Shown here in pieces: positions 44,318 to 53,020 of a stretch of 64,000 nucleotides of DNA. Origin of the DNA: Bradyrhizobium sp. CSS354 (lineage in GTDB: Bacteria; Pseudomonadota; Alphaproteobacteria; Rhizobiales; Xanthobacteraceae); contig NZ_JAACFU010000015.1 in assembly GCF_029051725.1 (NCBI RefSeq), positions 62,001-126,000 of the forward strand. The letters are read 5' to 3'. The stretch's first letter is position 1, and the number at the start of each line of letters is the position of its first letter. Made by a program: the position numbers and the translations under genes. Below the pieces are notes generated by a model. The model was not told the DNA's origin and did not search any database. It saw nothing but the letters and a program-made list of their open reading frames with translations.

Positions 44318-45787
44318 TTAGCTCCGGCCCATCTGAACTACCGCACGTAGCCGATCGGTTAGAGGTGTATAATCGTCAACAAACTGCTTAGAGAGTGCAG
44401 TCAGCTGTCGACCCAAGGAAGAAATGGATTTCGATAACTCCGTTTCGAGAGCCGCATCTAGCTTGGCAAACTGCTCGGTCGTTTTGTCGGCCAGGGATCT
44501 GACGTGGTCGTTAATCTGAGTCCTGGATGCCTGAGTCGTTTCCAGCAACAAGTTGCGAATATCAGCAATCGACGACTGGAGGCTACCTGCGGCTTCCCGC
44601 AGAACTTTCGTCATTTCATCCTGATTTTGCTTTACACCAAAAGTGAGTTGCTGATCGAGTTGAACGACTTTCGCTTCGATCGAGTTAGTCATCGCTCGAA
44701 CATGATCGTTCATTTGTGCGCCCGTCGTCTGGGTTGTCTCAAGCAATACATTGCGAATGTCTGCTACGGACGACTGGAGTATTGTGCTGGCACCCTGCAA
44801 GATGGCTGTCATTTCTTCCTGGTTTCGTTTCACTCCCTGCGTCACTTGCTCGGTGAGCTGAACTATTTTGGTTTCGATTTGAGGCAGACCTGAAGAGGCC
44901 GCGCCGAGAAGACGGCCGAGCTGCGCGAGAGACTCGGTGATCTGGCCGCGCTGAGTCTCAAGTCCGGTAAGCAGGCTATCAAGAGCCTTGGCAACTACGG
45001 AGAAGTCTTCGGCATTTGAGATGAGCGCCTCGTATCGAGATGAGGCTGTCACCATGTTCTGTGCCGCGAGCCCCTGATGATGGATCATCTCGCTGACTTG
45101 TTCTCGGTATTTTGCCTGCCACTCGAGCATCGCTCCGACGGCTTCGTTGAGCTGCTTGAAATTGTCTCCAAACTGCTCGGAAATTTTTGAGTTGAAGTCC
45201 CTGATGACCTCTTGTAGCGCAATGATCAGAGCCTTCGAGTTGCTCTCAGCGAGCCGTTGCATGAAGGCGGCTTGCGATCTCCCGAGGGCGTCGAGCCGAT
45301 CGTTCGTGTCCTGACGGCTAAGCTTCAGTTGGGAAATGACAGTCGACTCCCCCTCTCCGACGAGCGAACGCTGCAAACCGACGAGCTGTCCGTAGAGGTC
45401 GTCCACCGTAGCGCCTTCGGTGCCGCCAGTAGGGTCTGAACGTCTTACTCCGAAGATCGCGTACCGTAGCTTCAGCGTAAGCGCCGCGCCAACGCCAACC
45501 ACGGAAGCGATGAATGCTGTTTTAAGACCATCAAGCAGCGTCGGAATGCTTGCATCGATTTTTTGCGGGTCGAACTGGTAAAGGCCCTCCGCAATTCCGA
45601 GAAACGTGAAGAAGATGCCCGCCGTGGTGAAGATCGAGGGGCCTTCGTGAACGGTGTGCTCATTATATTTGAATACGTGCGCGATCACCAAGCAGACGAG
45701 CAGCATGCTGACCGCCCATTGAGTTATTGGCGGCAGCGAAAGAAACATTTGCAATACACTGTTCGTCAGCGCGATGAATCTATCCAT
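44318..45787 (-). CDS. zorA: ZorA: MotA/ExbB-like motor subunit with long coiled-coil tail
   Basis: A 489-residue protein. Three hydrophobic segments lie at about 23-40, 53-70 and 88-106, including FTTAGIFFTFLGIAEGLYQF and LKTAFIASVVGVGAALTLK, the MotA/ExbB core. From about residue 130 to 470 the chain is a long helical tail with almost no Pro or Gly. Inside it, residues 318-383 and 384-449 are tandem 66-residue repeats. In Zorya the ZorA tail projects into the cytosol and is thought to relay the envelope signal to effector proteins. GGAGAG stands eight bases before the ATG. Confidence 0.85.
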   Translation of the reverse strand: MDRFIALTNSVLQMFLSLPPITQWAVSMLLVCLVIAHVFKYNEHTVHEGPSIFTTAGIFFTFLGIAEGLYQFDPQKIDASIPTLLDGLKTAFIASVVGVGAALTLKLRYAIFGVRRSDPTGGTEGATVDDLYGQLVGLQRSLVGEGESTVISQLKLSRQDTNDRLDALGRSQAAFMQRLAESNSKALIIALQEVIRDFNSKISEQFGDNFKQLNEAVGAMLEWQAKYREQVSEMIHHQGLAAQNMVTASSRYEALISNAEDFSVVAKALDSLLTGLETQRGQITESLAQLGRLLGAASSGLPQIETKIVQLTEQVTQGVKRNQEEMTAILQGASTILQSSVADIRNVLLETTQTTGAQMNDHVRAMTNSIEAKVVQLDQQLTFGVKQNQDEMTKVLREAAGSLQSSIADIRNLLLETTQASRTQINDHVRSLADKTTEQFAKLDAALETELSKSISSLGRQLTALSKQFVDDYTPLTDRLRAVVQMGRS

Positions 45788-45845
45788 TCAGTCTCTCCCC
45801 CAACCAAAGAATAATAAGCTTTGCTTGCGATCGGCTCGATGGCGT

Positions 45846-46784
45846 TCAAACTTTCCAGCCAATCACAATGCCGTCTTCCAAATAGATACGATTCTGAAAT
45901 CGGTTCTTGCCGGTTTGGCCATACTTCCACGTTTCCTTGGTTCGCGTTCGTATGATCTCACGTCCGATGCCCGCTGGACGGCCCCGGGATTCGGTTAGCT
46001 GTTCTGCCGTCATCCCTTGCCATACCTCGCGAGCAATTATTCGAGCGGCTTCCTGAGGGCCGTATTTCTTGGTCAAATGTCGACGCCGCCAAACGTAGCG
46101 GACTATCCTAACGGCGAGGAACGCGCCGATAAGGAAAGCGAAGCCGACGATCAATGAGGATCCATCATCGTTGGAGGCGACTGTCGATTTTTGAGAGCCG
46201 GAGGAGCTAGCGGCGGGGCTATTTGAGATTTTCTTCGTCGCGATCTCCGAACCCGATTGCGTTGGCGCCAGTGAACTAGAATTGGCGGCTTGCGGCGCGG
46301 GACTCTGTTCGGGATTAGATGTAGCGAATTTGTTGATCGCAGTGATACGCGACCTCGTCGCGTCCAGAATGCACGACCAGGTCAAATTGCCCGTGACCGA
46401 GGAGCAGGTCGTTTCTCGTTGCGTCAGCCAGTTTCGCTGGCTCTCTAATAAAGCTTGGCGATCTTTCGAGATTCTCAGCGCTTGTTGATAGGTGCGTCCC
46501 ATGAACGCATCCCATTGAGCTAAGGTGACGTCGCCGCATATAGCGCGATCCACGGGTGACTTAACAACTCGACAGTCAAAGCTTGGGTTGGGCTGACTCG
46601 CCGGCGTCTGTTGTGAGGGGATTGTTGATCGGACTTCCGGAAGGATGCCGGTCTCTAAGCAGTCAACACGTTGGTTGACGTCTGCAATCGCTAGACAGTG
46701 ACGTGCGATTGCATTTTGATCTTGCGAAATAGCACTAGTGTTGAGCGCGGTCAGGAGCGCCGCTCCCCCGATAACTGAACACAC
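45846..46784 (-). CDS. Membrane protein with periplasmic DUF1311/LprI-like domain, upstream of zorA
   Basis: A 312-residue protein from the GTG at 46784; an upstream basic stretch without a usual start codon suggests the true start could differ. A weak signal segment (3-18) precedes a cysteine-rich region. Residues 70-150 match the LprI/DUF1311 pattern: FDCRVVKSPVDRAICGD, LAQWDAFMGRTYQQAL, LLESQRNWLTQRETTC and SCILDATRSR. A low-complexity linker, one membrane helix (211-231) and a basic stop-transfer RYVWRRRH follow. The cytosolic end has GMTAEQLTESRGRPAG and ETWKYG, like small SmpA/DUF2845-type domains. It is 58 bases upstream of zorA, same strand, so it may belong to the same system; not a known Zorya component. 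Confidence 0.65.
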   Translation of the reverse strand: MCSVIGGAALLTALNTSAISQDQNAIARHCLAIADVNQRVDCLETGILPEVRSTIPSQQTPASQPNPSFDCRVVKSPVDRAICGDVTLAQWDAFMGRTYQQALRISKDRQALLESQRNWLTQRETTCSSVTGNLTWSCILDATRSRITAINKFATSNPEQSPAPQAANSSSLAPTQSGSEIATKKISNSPAASSSGSQKSTVASNDDGSSLIVGFAFLIGAFLAVRIVRYVWRRRHLTKKYGPQEAARIIAREVWQGMTAEQLTESRGRPAGIGREIIRTRTKETWKYGQTGKNRFQNRIYLEDGIVIGWKV

Positions 46785-46899
46785 AATTGCGTGGTGTCGC
46801 AGTCTGCTCGTAGCCCGCCCCCGCCTAGCAACTTTTGCTTGTAGTTTGTTCTACCTTATCCAAAAGGATGGGGCGCGAAACAGCCTACTTTCGTACCTC

Positions 46900-46934
46900 C
46901 AAAACAAAACGGCCGGATCTTCCGATCCGGCCGT
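46900..46934 (-). terminator. Factor-independent terminator of rpmB
   Basis: A perfect 10-bp stem (ACGGCCGGAT with ATCCGGCCGT, six-base loop, 46909-46934) followed on the minus strand by TTTTGTTTTGG. It lies 65 bases after the rpmB stop. The island genes begin just beyond it. Confidence 0.85.
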
Positions 46935-46998
46935 CACGTAAAACTTGATCCGGCTAAGCTACGCCTCGCGACGCAAGCCCTCGCCCAATCCGAAATTC

Positions 46999-47310
46999 TT
47001 AGCTCGCCTTCTTCTCCGGCGCCGGCGTCGGGCCGACCTTCTTCTGGATGGCGCGCTTCAGCTCGAGGGCGCGCGGCGACAGCACGGCGGCCTTGGCCTT
47101 GAGCAGGAAGGGATCGAGGCCGCCATTGTGGTCGACGCTCTTGATGGCGTTGGTGGAGACGCGCAGGCGCACGTTGCGGCCCAGCGCTTCGCTGATGAAG
47201 GTCACGTTGACCAGGTTCGGCAGGAAGCGGCGCTTGGTCTTGATGTTGGAGTGGCTGACCGTGTGGCCGACCTGGGGGCCCTTGGCCGTCAATTCGCAGC
47301 GGCGAGACAT
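46999..47310 (-). CDS. rpmB: 50S ribosomal protein L28
   Basis: A 103-residue L28: MSRRCELTAKGPQVGHTVSH, NIKTKRRFLPNL, RVSTNAIKSVDHNGGLDPFL and an Ala/Lys/Pro-rich tail as in other alphaproteobacteria. GAGG precedes the ATG. The open frame continuing to 47532 is an extension into upstream DNA. A strong terminator follows the gene. Confidence 0.97.
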   Translation of the reverse strand: MSRRCELTAKGPQVGHTVSHSNIKTKRRFLPNLVNVTFISEALGRNVRLRVSTNAIKSVDHNGGLDPFLLKAKAAVLSPRALELKRAIQKKVGPTPAPEKKAS

Positions 47311-47895
47311 GGCAAAATCCTCAATCTTTCCCAACGATGTGCGGCCGCCATTCGGGGCGCCACGGGCAAATTCTCTGTCCTTGCAGGGAGCGGGCGGACG
47401 TATAGGGGGGAAGCGGCGGGACGTCAAGGCGACGGGCCGTTTTTGGCCCGTCGTTCCCCCATTGCGCGCTTGCGCAATGTGGGCGCGCGAGAGCGCGAAA
47501 CCGGGATCTCGAGCGGCATAAAGCGGTGTCATCGCCCGGCTTGCCGCCTTCGCTGAAGCTTCGGCGGGCCGAGCACCCGTGTGGCGTAGCCTTGGCGGAG
47601 CCGGGACCGGGCGATCCAGTACGCCGAGACGGCGCGGCTGACCAGAGGGGCCGCGGCGTACTGGATACCCCGGTCAAGCCGGGGCATGACAGGGGAATGG
47701 GAGGAGAGAGGTGCGCGCTTCTGACCCGCCCCGATCACCAAAACGGCAATGATTATCGCGCCTTACCATCACATAAAGGGCGTATTCGCGCCCGAAGAGT
47801 GCAATGGAGTTCCGGACGCGGACAGGCCCGGACACATTGCTTGGCGCGGTTTTTGGCTTAAGTAACAACCGTTCGCGCCCCGATTGGATTGTTTC
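47311..47895. other. Gene-free region between rpmB and the DUF3108 gene
   Basis: About 585 bases. Bases 47526-47691 are a composite palindromic repeat (separate entry). Bases 47340-47430 should hold the rpmB promoter and 47700-47890 that of the DUF3108 gene; no clear hexamers stand out. Confidence 0.5.
47526..47691. repeat. Composite palindromic repeat, CGCCCGG...CCAGTAC family (copy 2)
   Basis: Outer arms GTCATCGCCCGGCTTGCC and an inverted GGTCAAGCCGGGGCATGAC. The left arm is interrupted at about 47543-47608 by a block (GCCGCCTTCGCTGAAGCTTC, GGCGTAGCCTTGGCGGAGCC). The reverse complement of that block sits in the right arm of the copy at 49322. Confidence 0.75.
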
Positions 47896-48834
47896 GTGCT
47901 CACAACGCCTCATCTTGCGCCAAGTCTGCGTCCAAATGAGCTGCGCCCAAATGAGCTGCGCTCAGCGGAGCGGCGCGCAAGGAATCCGCGCGTAAGTCAT
48001 CCGCGCTCTGCCGGCCGGTGGGTCATGGCGGCCCTTTTCGGGCTGGTCTTGGCGTGGGCGGCGGAGCCCGCGGCGGCGCAAGGCAAGCTCGAGGCGCAAT
48101 ACGAGGCGACGCTGGCGGGCATTCCCGTGGGTAAGGGCGCCTGGAACATCGACATCCAGGACGATGTGTTCGCGGCCGCGGCCTCCGGCGGCACCTCGGG
48201 GCTTTTGAAATCGTTCGCGGGCGGGTCCGGCACCGGCGCCTCGCAGGGCCGCGTGGTCAACGGCGCGCTGGTCGCGACCGGCTACCAGGCCTCCACCACC
48301 ACCTCGAAGAAGACCGAAGAGATCCGCATCACGCTCGACAAGGGCAATGTGAAGGATTTTGCCATCCTGCCGGAGCCGCCGGTCGATCCCGACCGCATCG
48401 TCGTCACCGACGCCCATCGCCGCGGCGTCTGGGACCCGATGACGGCCTCGCTGGTGCGCGTATCCGGCACCGGCGACGTGCTGTCGGCGGACGCCTGCCA
48501 CGGTAGCGCCGCCGTGTTCGACGGCCGCATGCGCTACGAGCTCAAGCTCGATTTCAAGCGCATGGAGAACGTCAAGGCGGAGAAGGGCTATCACGGCCAG
48601 GTCGTGGTCTGCTCGCTGTATTTCGTGCCCATCGCCGGCTACATCCCCGACCGCCCGGTGATCAAATATCTCGCCGCCCAGCGCAACATCGAGGTCGCGT
48701 TCGCGCCGATCGCCGGCACGCGCATCCTGGTCCCGTTCTGGCTGAAAGTGCCGACCCCGCTCGGGCCGGCCATGCTGGAAGCGACCAGCTTCATCACCAG
48801 CGCCCAGCCGCCCAAGGTCGCGAAGACGCAGTAG
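47896..48834 (+). CDS. DUF3108 family exported protein
   Basis: About 312 residues from the GTG at 47896. A hydrophobic signal (MAALFGLVLAWAAEPAAA) ends in an AxA cleavage site. The mature part is DUF3108-like, a lipocalin-type beta fold: LEAQYEATLAGIPVGKGAWN, ATGYQASTTTSKKTEEIRI, RGVWDPMTASLVRVSG, GRMRYELKLDFKRMENVK and RILVPFWLKVPTPLGPAML. Proteins of this type are envelope-associated and of unknown function. An internal ATG at 48025 is possible, but it would leave the signal without a basic start. Bases 47932-47961 are two exact 15-base tandem copies (CCAAATGAGCTGCGC), giving RPNE-LRPNE-LR. Confidence 0.8.
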   Translation: MLTTPHLAPSLRPNELRPNELRSAERRARNPRVSHPRSAGRWVMAALFGLVLAWAAEPAAAQGKLEAQYEATLAGIPVGKGAWNIDIQDDVFAAAASGGTSGLLKSFAGGSGTGASQGRVVNGALVATGYQASTTTSKKTEEIRITLDKGNVKDFAILPEPPVDPDRIVVTDAHRRGVWDPMTASLVRVSGTGDVLSADACHGSAAVFDGRMRYELKLDFKRMENVKAEKGYHGQVVVCSLYFVPIAGYIPDRPVIKYLAAQRNIEVAFAPIAGTRILVPFWLKVPTPLGPAMLEATSFITSAQPPKVAKTQ

Positions 48835-48856
48835 GCTTGGCGTAGCCCCCGCTGCC

Positions 48857-48934
48857 GTAGCCCGGATGGAGCGCAGCGTAATCCGGGGTTCTTTGCTTCG
48901 GCCCCCGCATTGCGCTCCGCTCCATGCGGGCTAC
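48857..48934. repeat. Dispersed palindromic repeat, GTAGCCCGGATGGAGCGCAG family
   Basis: Left arm GTAGCCCGGATGGAGCGCAG, right arm CTCCGCTCCATGCGGGCTAC, with AATCCGGGGTTCTT between. A familiar intergenic element in Bradyrhizobium-type genomes. Confidence 0.75.
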
Positions 48935-49321
48935 GGACCTCACCTTTTGGCCGAAAATAAACACAAGCAATTTCAACAACATGCCTACTGTGCATGGGGT
49001 TGTTTTCGCACTTTTTGTTTGGGAGGGCTCCAGGGCCGGGAATCCATTTGACTCCTCCCCGATTCTGATTCGACTCCGCGCCGTCCCCAGCTTTAACGAT
49101 TCCGCCATCGAAACGTCGCTTGTGCGGCGGGCCAAAACTCCATCTAGTGCGAGCCCATAAGCCTCCCGCGACATCTTGCGTGAACGGAACAGGACTCAAG
49201 GGGGAGTCAGCGATTCGGCCGCGATTCGTTCTCAACTCGTTCCGAAGCTTAAAGCCAACGGGAAAAGCGTCGCAAAGTGAGACAGTTGCGCGGGATCTGG
49301 GGAGGATGCTCCCACACTCTC

Positions 49322-49500
49322 GGTGTCATCGCCCGGCTTGACCGGGCGATCCAGTACGCCGAGGCGTCTGTGGTTGAGCGGAGAAGCCGCGGCGTACGGG
49401 ATGCCCCGGTCCCGGCTCCGCCAAGGCTACGCCGAGGCCCACACCGGTGTTCGGCCCGCCGAAGCTTCAGCGAAGGCGGCAAGCCGGGGCATGACGGCGG
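49322..49500. repeat. Composite palindromic repeat, CGCCCGG...CCAGTAC family (copy 3)
   Basis: Left arm GTCATCGCCCGGCTTGACC, right arm GCAAGCCGGGGCATGAC. The right arm is interrupted at about 49413-49480 by the inverse of the block found in the left arm of the copy at 47526. Confidence 0.75.
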
Positions 49501-49593
49501 AGAAGCCGCAGCCAGGTGACTTCCAGGCGCTTCGCACCACAGCCCCAAAACAGCACTGACATTCGCCCCAATCGCCATTACCTAATCCCCCAG

Positions 49594-52500
49594 ATGCCTT
49601 TTTCCTCCTCCCCCTTCGCTTCCGAGCGGCTTCCCGGCGCCGGCGTCACTGCGGTGCTTGGTCCCACCAACACCGGCAAGACCCATCTCGCCATCGAGCG
49701 GATGCTCGCGCATCCCTCCGGCATGATCGGGCTGCCGCTGCGCCTGCTGGCGCGCGAGGTCTACAACAAGATCGCCGCGCGGGTCGGCCCCGATGCCGTC
49801 GCGCTTGTGACCGGCGAGGAGAAGATCAAGCCGAAATCGCCGCGCTACTGGGTCTCGACCGTCGAGGCGATGCCGCGGGATCTCGACGTCTCGTTCCTCG
49901 CCGTCGACGAGGTGCAGATCGCGTCTGATCTGGAGCGCGGCCACGTCTTCACCGACCGCATCCTCAACCGCCGCGGCCGCGACGAGACGCTGCTGCTGGG
50001 CGCTGCGACCATGCGACCGATCATCGAGCGGCTGCTGCCGGGCGTCTCCATGATCACGCGGCCGCGTTTGTCGCAGCTGGAATTCGCCGGCGACCGCAAG
50101 ATCACGCGGCAGCCGCGCCGCACCGCCATCGTCGCCTTCTCGGCCGACGAGGTCTACGCCATCGCCGAGCTGATCCGCCGCCAGCATGGCGGCGCCGCCG
50201 TGGTGCTGGGCTCGCTGTCACCGCGCACCCGCAATGCGCAGGTCGCGATGTTCCAGAACGGCGAGGTCGATTATCTCGTCGCCACCGACGCCGTCGGCAT
50301 GGGCCTCAATCTCGACGTCGACCACGTCGCCTTTGCCTCCGACCGCAAGTTCGACGGCTACCAGTTCCGCCGCCTGACGCCGTCCGAATTCGGCCAGATC
50401 GCCGGCCGCGCCGGCCGCGCCACCCGCAACGGCACCTTCGGCACCACCGGCCGCTGCGCGCCGTTCGAGCCCGAGCTCGTCAGTGCGCTCCAGAACCACA
50501 CCTTCGATCCCGTGAAGGTTTTGCAATGGCGCAATTCGAAGCTGGATTTCGCTTCGCTCGGCGCGCTCCAGGTCTCGCTGAACCTGGCCCCGGGCCACGA
50601 GGCGCTGACGCGCGCGCCGATCGCCGAGGACATGCGCGTGCTCGACCACGCCGCCCGCGACGCCGAGGTGCGCGACGTCGCGCATGGCAAGGACGCCGTG
50701 GAACGGCTGTGGGAGGCCTGCCAGGTCCCGGATTATCGAAAGCTGTCGCCGGCCGCCCATGCCGAGCTGGTCACGACGCTGTACGGCTTTCTGATGCGGA
50801 AGGGATGCATCCCCGACGCCTGGTTCAGGACGCAGATCGACCAGGCCGACCGCGTCGACGGCGATATCGACACGCTGTCGGCCCGGATCGCGCAGATTCG
50901 CACCTGGACCTTCGTCGCCAACCGTCCCGACTGGCTGAAAGACCCGGAACGCTGGCAGGGGATCGCCCGCGAGGTCGAAAATAAATTATCGGATGCGCTC
51001 CATGAACGCTTGACTGAGCGTTTCGTTGATCGCCGGACCAGTGTATTGATGCGCCGCCTGCGGGAGAACACGAGCTTGAATACGGAAATCGGCAAGACCG
51101 GCGAAGTCATCGTCGAAGGCCATGTCATCGGCCGTCTCGATGGCTTCACCTTTGCACCGGATGCGGCGGAAGCCGGCTCCGATGCGAAAGCGTTGCAGGC
51201 TGCAGCGCAGGCCGTGCTCGCCGGCGAGATCAACGCGCGCGCCGAAAAACTGGGCAATGCGCCGGACGAGCAGTTCGTGCTGACCTCGGAAGGCATCATT
51301 CGCTGGACCGGCGATGCCGTGGCGCGGCTGTCTGCCGCAGAGGACGCGCTGCATCCGCGTATCCGCATCATCTCCGACGAACGCCTCACGGGCGCCCCCC
51401 GCGACAAGGTGCAGGCCCGCCTCGACCTCTGGCTCAAGACGCATATCGAAAAGCTGCTCGGGCCGCTGTTCGAGCTCAGCAAGGCCGAGGACGTCACCGG
51501 CATCGCCCGCGGCATAGCCTATCAGCTCGTCGAGGCGCTCGGCGTGCTGGAGCGCCCGAAGATCGCCAACGAGCTGAAGGATCTGGACCAGCCCTCGCGC
51601 GCGACCTTGCGCAAATACGGCGTCCGCTTCGGCGCCTATCACCTCTATTTCCCCGGCCTGCTGAAGCCGGCGGGGCGAGCGCTGGCCGCGCTGCTGTGGG
51701 CGCTGAAGCAGGACAATGTGGATCCCTCCGCGCTGTCGGGCGCGCAGCATCTGGCGAGCTCCGGCCGCACCTCGTTCCCGGTCGACAAGCAGCTGCCGCG
51801 CGATGCCTATCGCGTGCTCGGCTACAAGCAGGCCGGCGAGCGCGCCGTCCGCGTCGACATCCTGGAGCGCCTGGCCGATCTGATCCGTCCGGCGCTGGCC
51901 TGGCGCGAGAACGCGTCCGGCGAAAAGCCCGCCGGTGCATTCGACGGCCGCAGTTTTGTCGTGACGCAGGCGATGACGTCGCTCACCGGTTCGGCCGGCG
52001 AAGATTTTGCCTCCGTGCTGCGCGCGCTCGGCTATCGCATGGACAAGCGTCCGCCGCTGCCGGCGAAGCCGGTTGTTGCGGCTGTTGCCGAGGCGCCTGC
52101 TGCTGACGCGGCTGCTGCTGACGCCTCCAGCGAAGAGACGCCCGCAACCGAAACGCCGGTCGAGGACGCCGCAGCGCCTGCGGACACCGCGATCGAAGCC
52201 GCCGCCGAGCCTGTGACCGTCGAAGACGCGCCAGGGATGGAGCAGCACGACGAGCCCGCGCAGGATGAGCCGGTGCTTGAGGCTTCCGTCACGCCGGAAG
52301 ACGCTCCCGGCATCGCGCCACCGGAGGAAGAAGCTGCAGTCTCCGCTGAGGCCGCCGCTCCTGCTGAAGCCGCTCCCGCCGAAACCGCATCTGCCGAGAC
52401 TGCTGCAGCCGAAGCCGCGGCGTCGGCCGATGCGGCAGCACCCGTGGAGGCCGCGGCCACGCCCGCCGAGCCCGAGCTCATCGAGGTCTGGCGTCCCGCC

Positions 52501-53016
52501 GGCCGTCACGATGATCGCAAGCCGCGCCACGAGCGCCATCGCAACCAGCGTCATCACCAGCCGCGTCCGCAGGCGACTGCTGAAGCAGGCGCCGCGCCTG
52601 CCGAAGGCGAAGCTGCGCCGGCCGCCGACGGCGAGAAGCGCGGTGAGCGTCATCGCCATGGCGGTCATCGTCGCGATGGTGGCAGAGACTTCCGCAAGCC
52701 GCGCGAAGGTGGCGCCGAAGCCGCGCCGCGCCCCGAGGGCCGCGACGACAAGAACCGCCGCTTCGAGGGCAAGAATGGCGGCAACAAGGACCGCGACAAG
52801 GATCGCAACAAGGGCAAGTTCGGCGGCGATCGCGACAAGGGCCGCGACAACCGCGGACGCGACCGCGACAAGGGCCGCGACCGCCAGGGCGGACCGTCGC
52901 TGCGCCCCTACGCATCGAGCGCCACCCCGCGCGAACGCGATCGTCCGGTCGATCCGAACTCGCCGTTCGCGAAGCTCGCTGCGCTGAAGGAGCAGCTGTC
53001 AGGGCGTAAGGAGTAG
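49594..53016 (+). CDS. Suv3-like RNA/DNA helicase with low-complexity tail
   Basis: A 1140-residue helicase. Motif I is GPTNTGKT at 23-30, the Walker B equivalent is LAVDEVQIASD, motif III LLGAATM, then the second RecA fold with VVLGSLSPRTRNAQVAMFQN, VATDAVGMGLNLDVDHVAF and motif VI QIAGRAGRATRNG. This is the DExH-type Suv3 family, known from mitochondria as RNA degradation helicases. From about residue 820 the chain becomes Ala/Glu-rich with many short repeats and ends in Arg/Asp/Gly/Lys-rich runs (RDKDRNKGKFGGDRDKGRD), likely disordered and RNA-binding. The ATG at 49594 begins just before the helicase core. Confidence 0.88.
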   Translation: MPFSSSPFASERLPGAGVTAVLGPTNTGKTHLAIERMLAHPSGMIGLPLRLLAREVYNKIAARVGPDAVALVTGEEKIKPKSPRYWVSTVEAMPRDLDVSFLAVDEVQIASDLERGHVFTDRILNRRGRDETLLLGAATMRPIIERLLPGVSMITRPRLSQLEFAGDRKITRQPRRTAIVAFSADEVYAIAELIRRQHGGAAVVLGSLSPRTRNAQVAMFQNGEVDYLVATDAVGMGLNLDVDHVAFASDRKFDGYQFRRLTPSEFGQIAGRAGRATRNGTFGTTGRCAPFEPELVSALQNHTFDPVKVLQWRNSKLDFASLGALQVSLNLAPGHEALTRAPIAEDMRVLDHAARDAEVRDVAHGKDAVERLWEACQVPDYRKLSPAAHAELVTTLYGFLMRKGCIPDAWFRTQIDQADRVDGDIDTLSARIAQIRTWTFVANRPDWLKDPERWQGIAREVENKLSDALHERLTERFVDRRTSVLMRRLRENTSLNTEIGKTGEVIVEGHVIGRLDGFTFAPDAAEAGSDAKALQAAAQAVLAGEINARAEKLGNAPDEQFVLTSEGIIRWTGDAVARLSAAEDALHPRIRIISDERLTGAPRDKVQARLDLWLKTHIEKLLGPLFELSKAEDVTGIARGIAYQLVEALGVLERPKIANELKDLDQPSRATLRKYGVRFGAYHLYFPGLLKPAGRALAALLWALKQDNVDPSALSGAQHLASSGRTSFPVDKQLPRDAYRVLGYKQAGERAVRVDILERLADLIRPALAWRENASGEKPAGAFDGRSFVVTQAMTSLTGSAGEDFASVLRALGYRMDKRPPLPAKPVVAAVAEAPAADAAAADASSEETPATETPVEDAAAPADTAIEAAAEPVTVEDAPGMEQHDEPAQDEPVLEASVTPEDAPGIAPPEEEAAVSAEAAAPAEAAPAETASAETAAAEAAASADAAAPVEAAATPAEPELIEVWRPAGRHDDRKPRHERHRNQRHHQPRPQATAEAGAAPAEGEAAPAADGEKRGERHRHGGHRRDGGRDFRKPREGGAEAAPRPEGRDDKNRRFEGKNGGNKDRDKDRNKGKFGGDRDKGRDNRGRDRDKGRDRQGGPSLRPYASSATPRERDRPVDPNSPFAKLAALKEQLSGRKE

Positions 53017-53020
53017 CGTA

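Larger units (their letters stand above)
48835..49593. other. Gene-free region between the DUF3108 and helicase genes
   Basis: About 760 bases without a supported gene. Two palindromic repeats (48857-48934 and 49322-49500) occupy a third. Bases 48940-49320 are richer in AT than the flanks and show no coding pattern on either strand; whether they hold a small RNA or a decayed gene cannot be told. Confidence 0.5.

Noticed and set aside
48940..49320. Possible decayed gene or small RNA in the AT-richer gap before the helicase gene
   Set aside because: No frame on either strand showed family resemblance, and no terminator-like hairpin with T-run was found to support an RNA.
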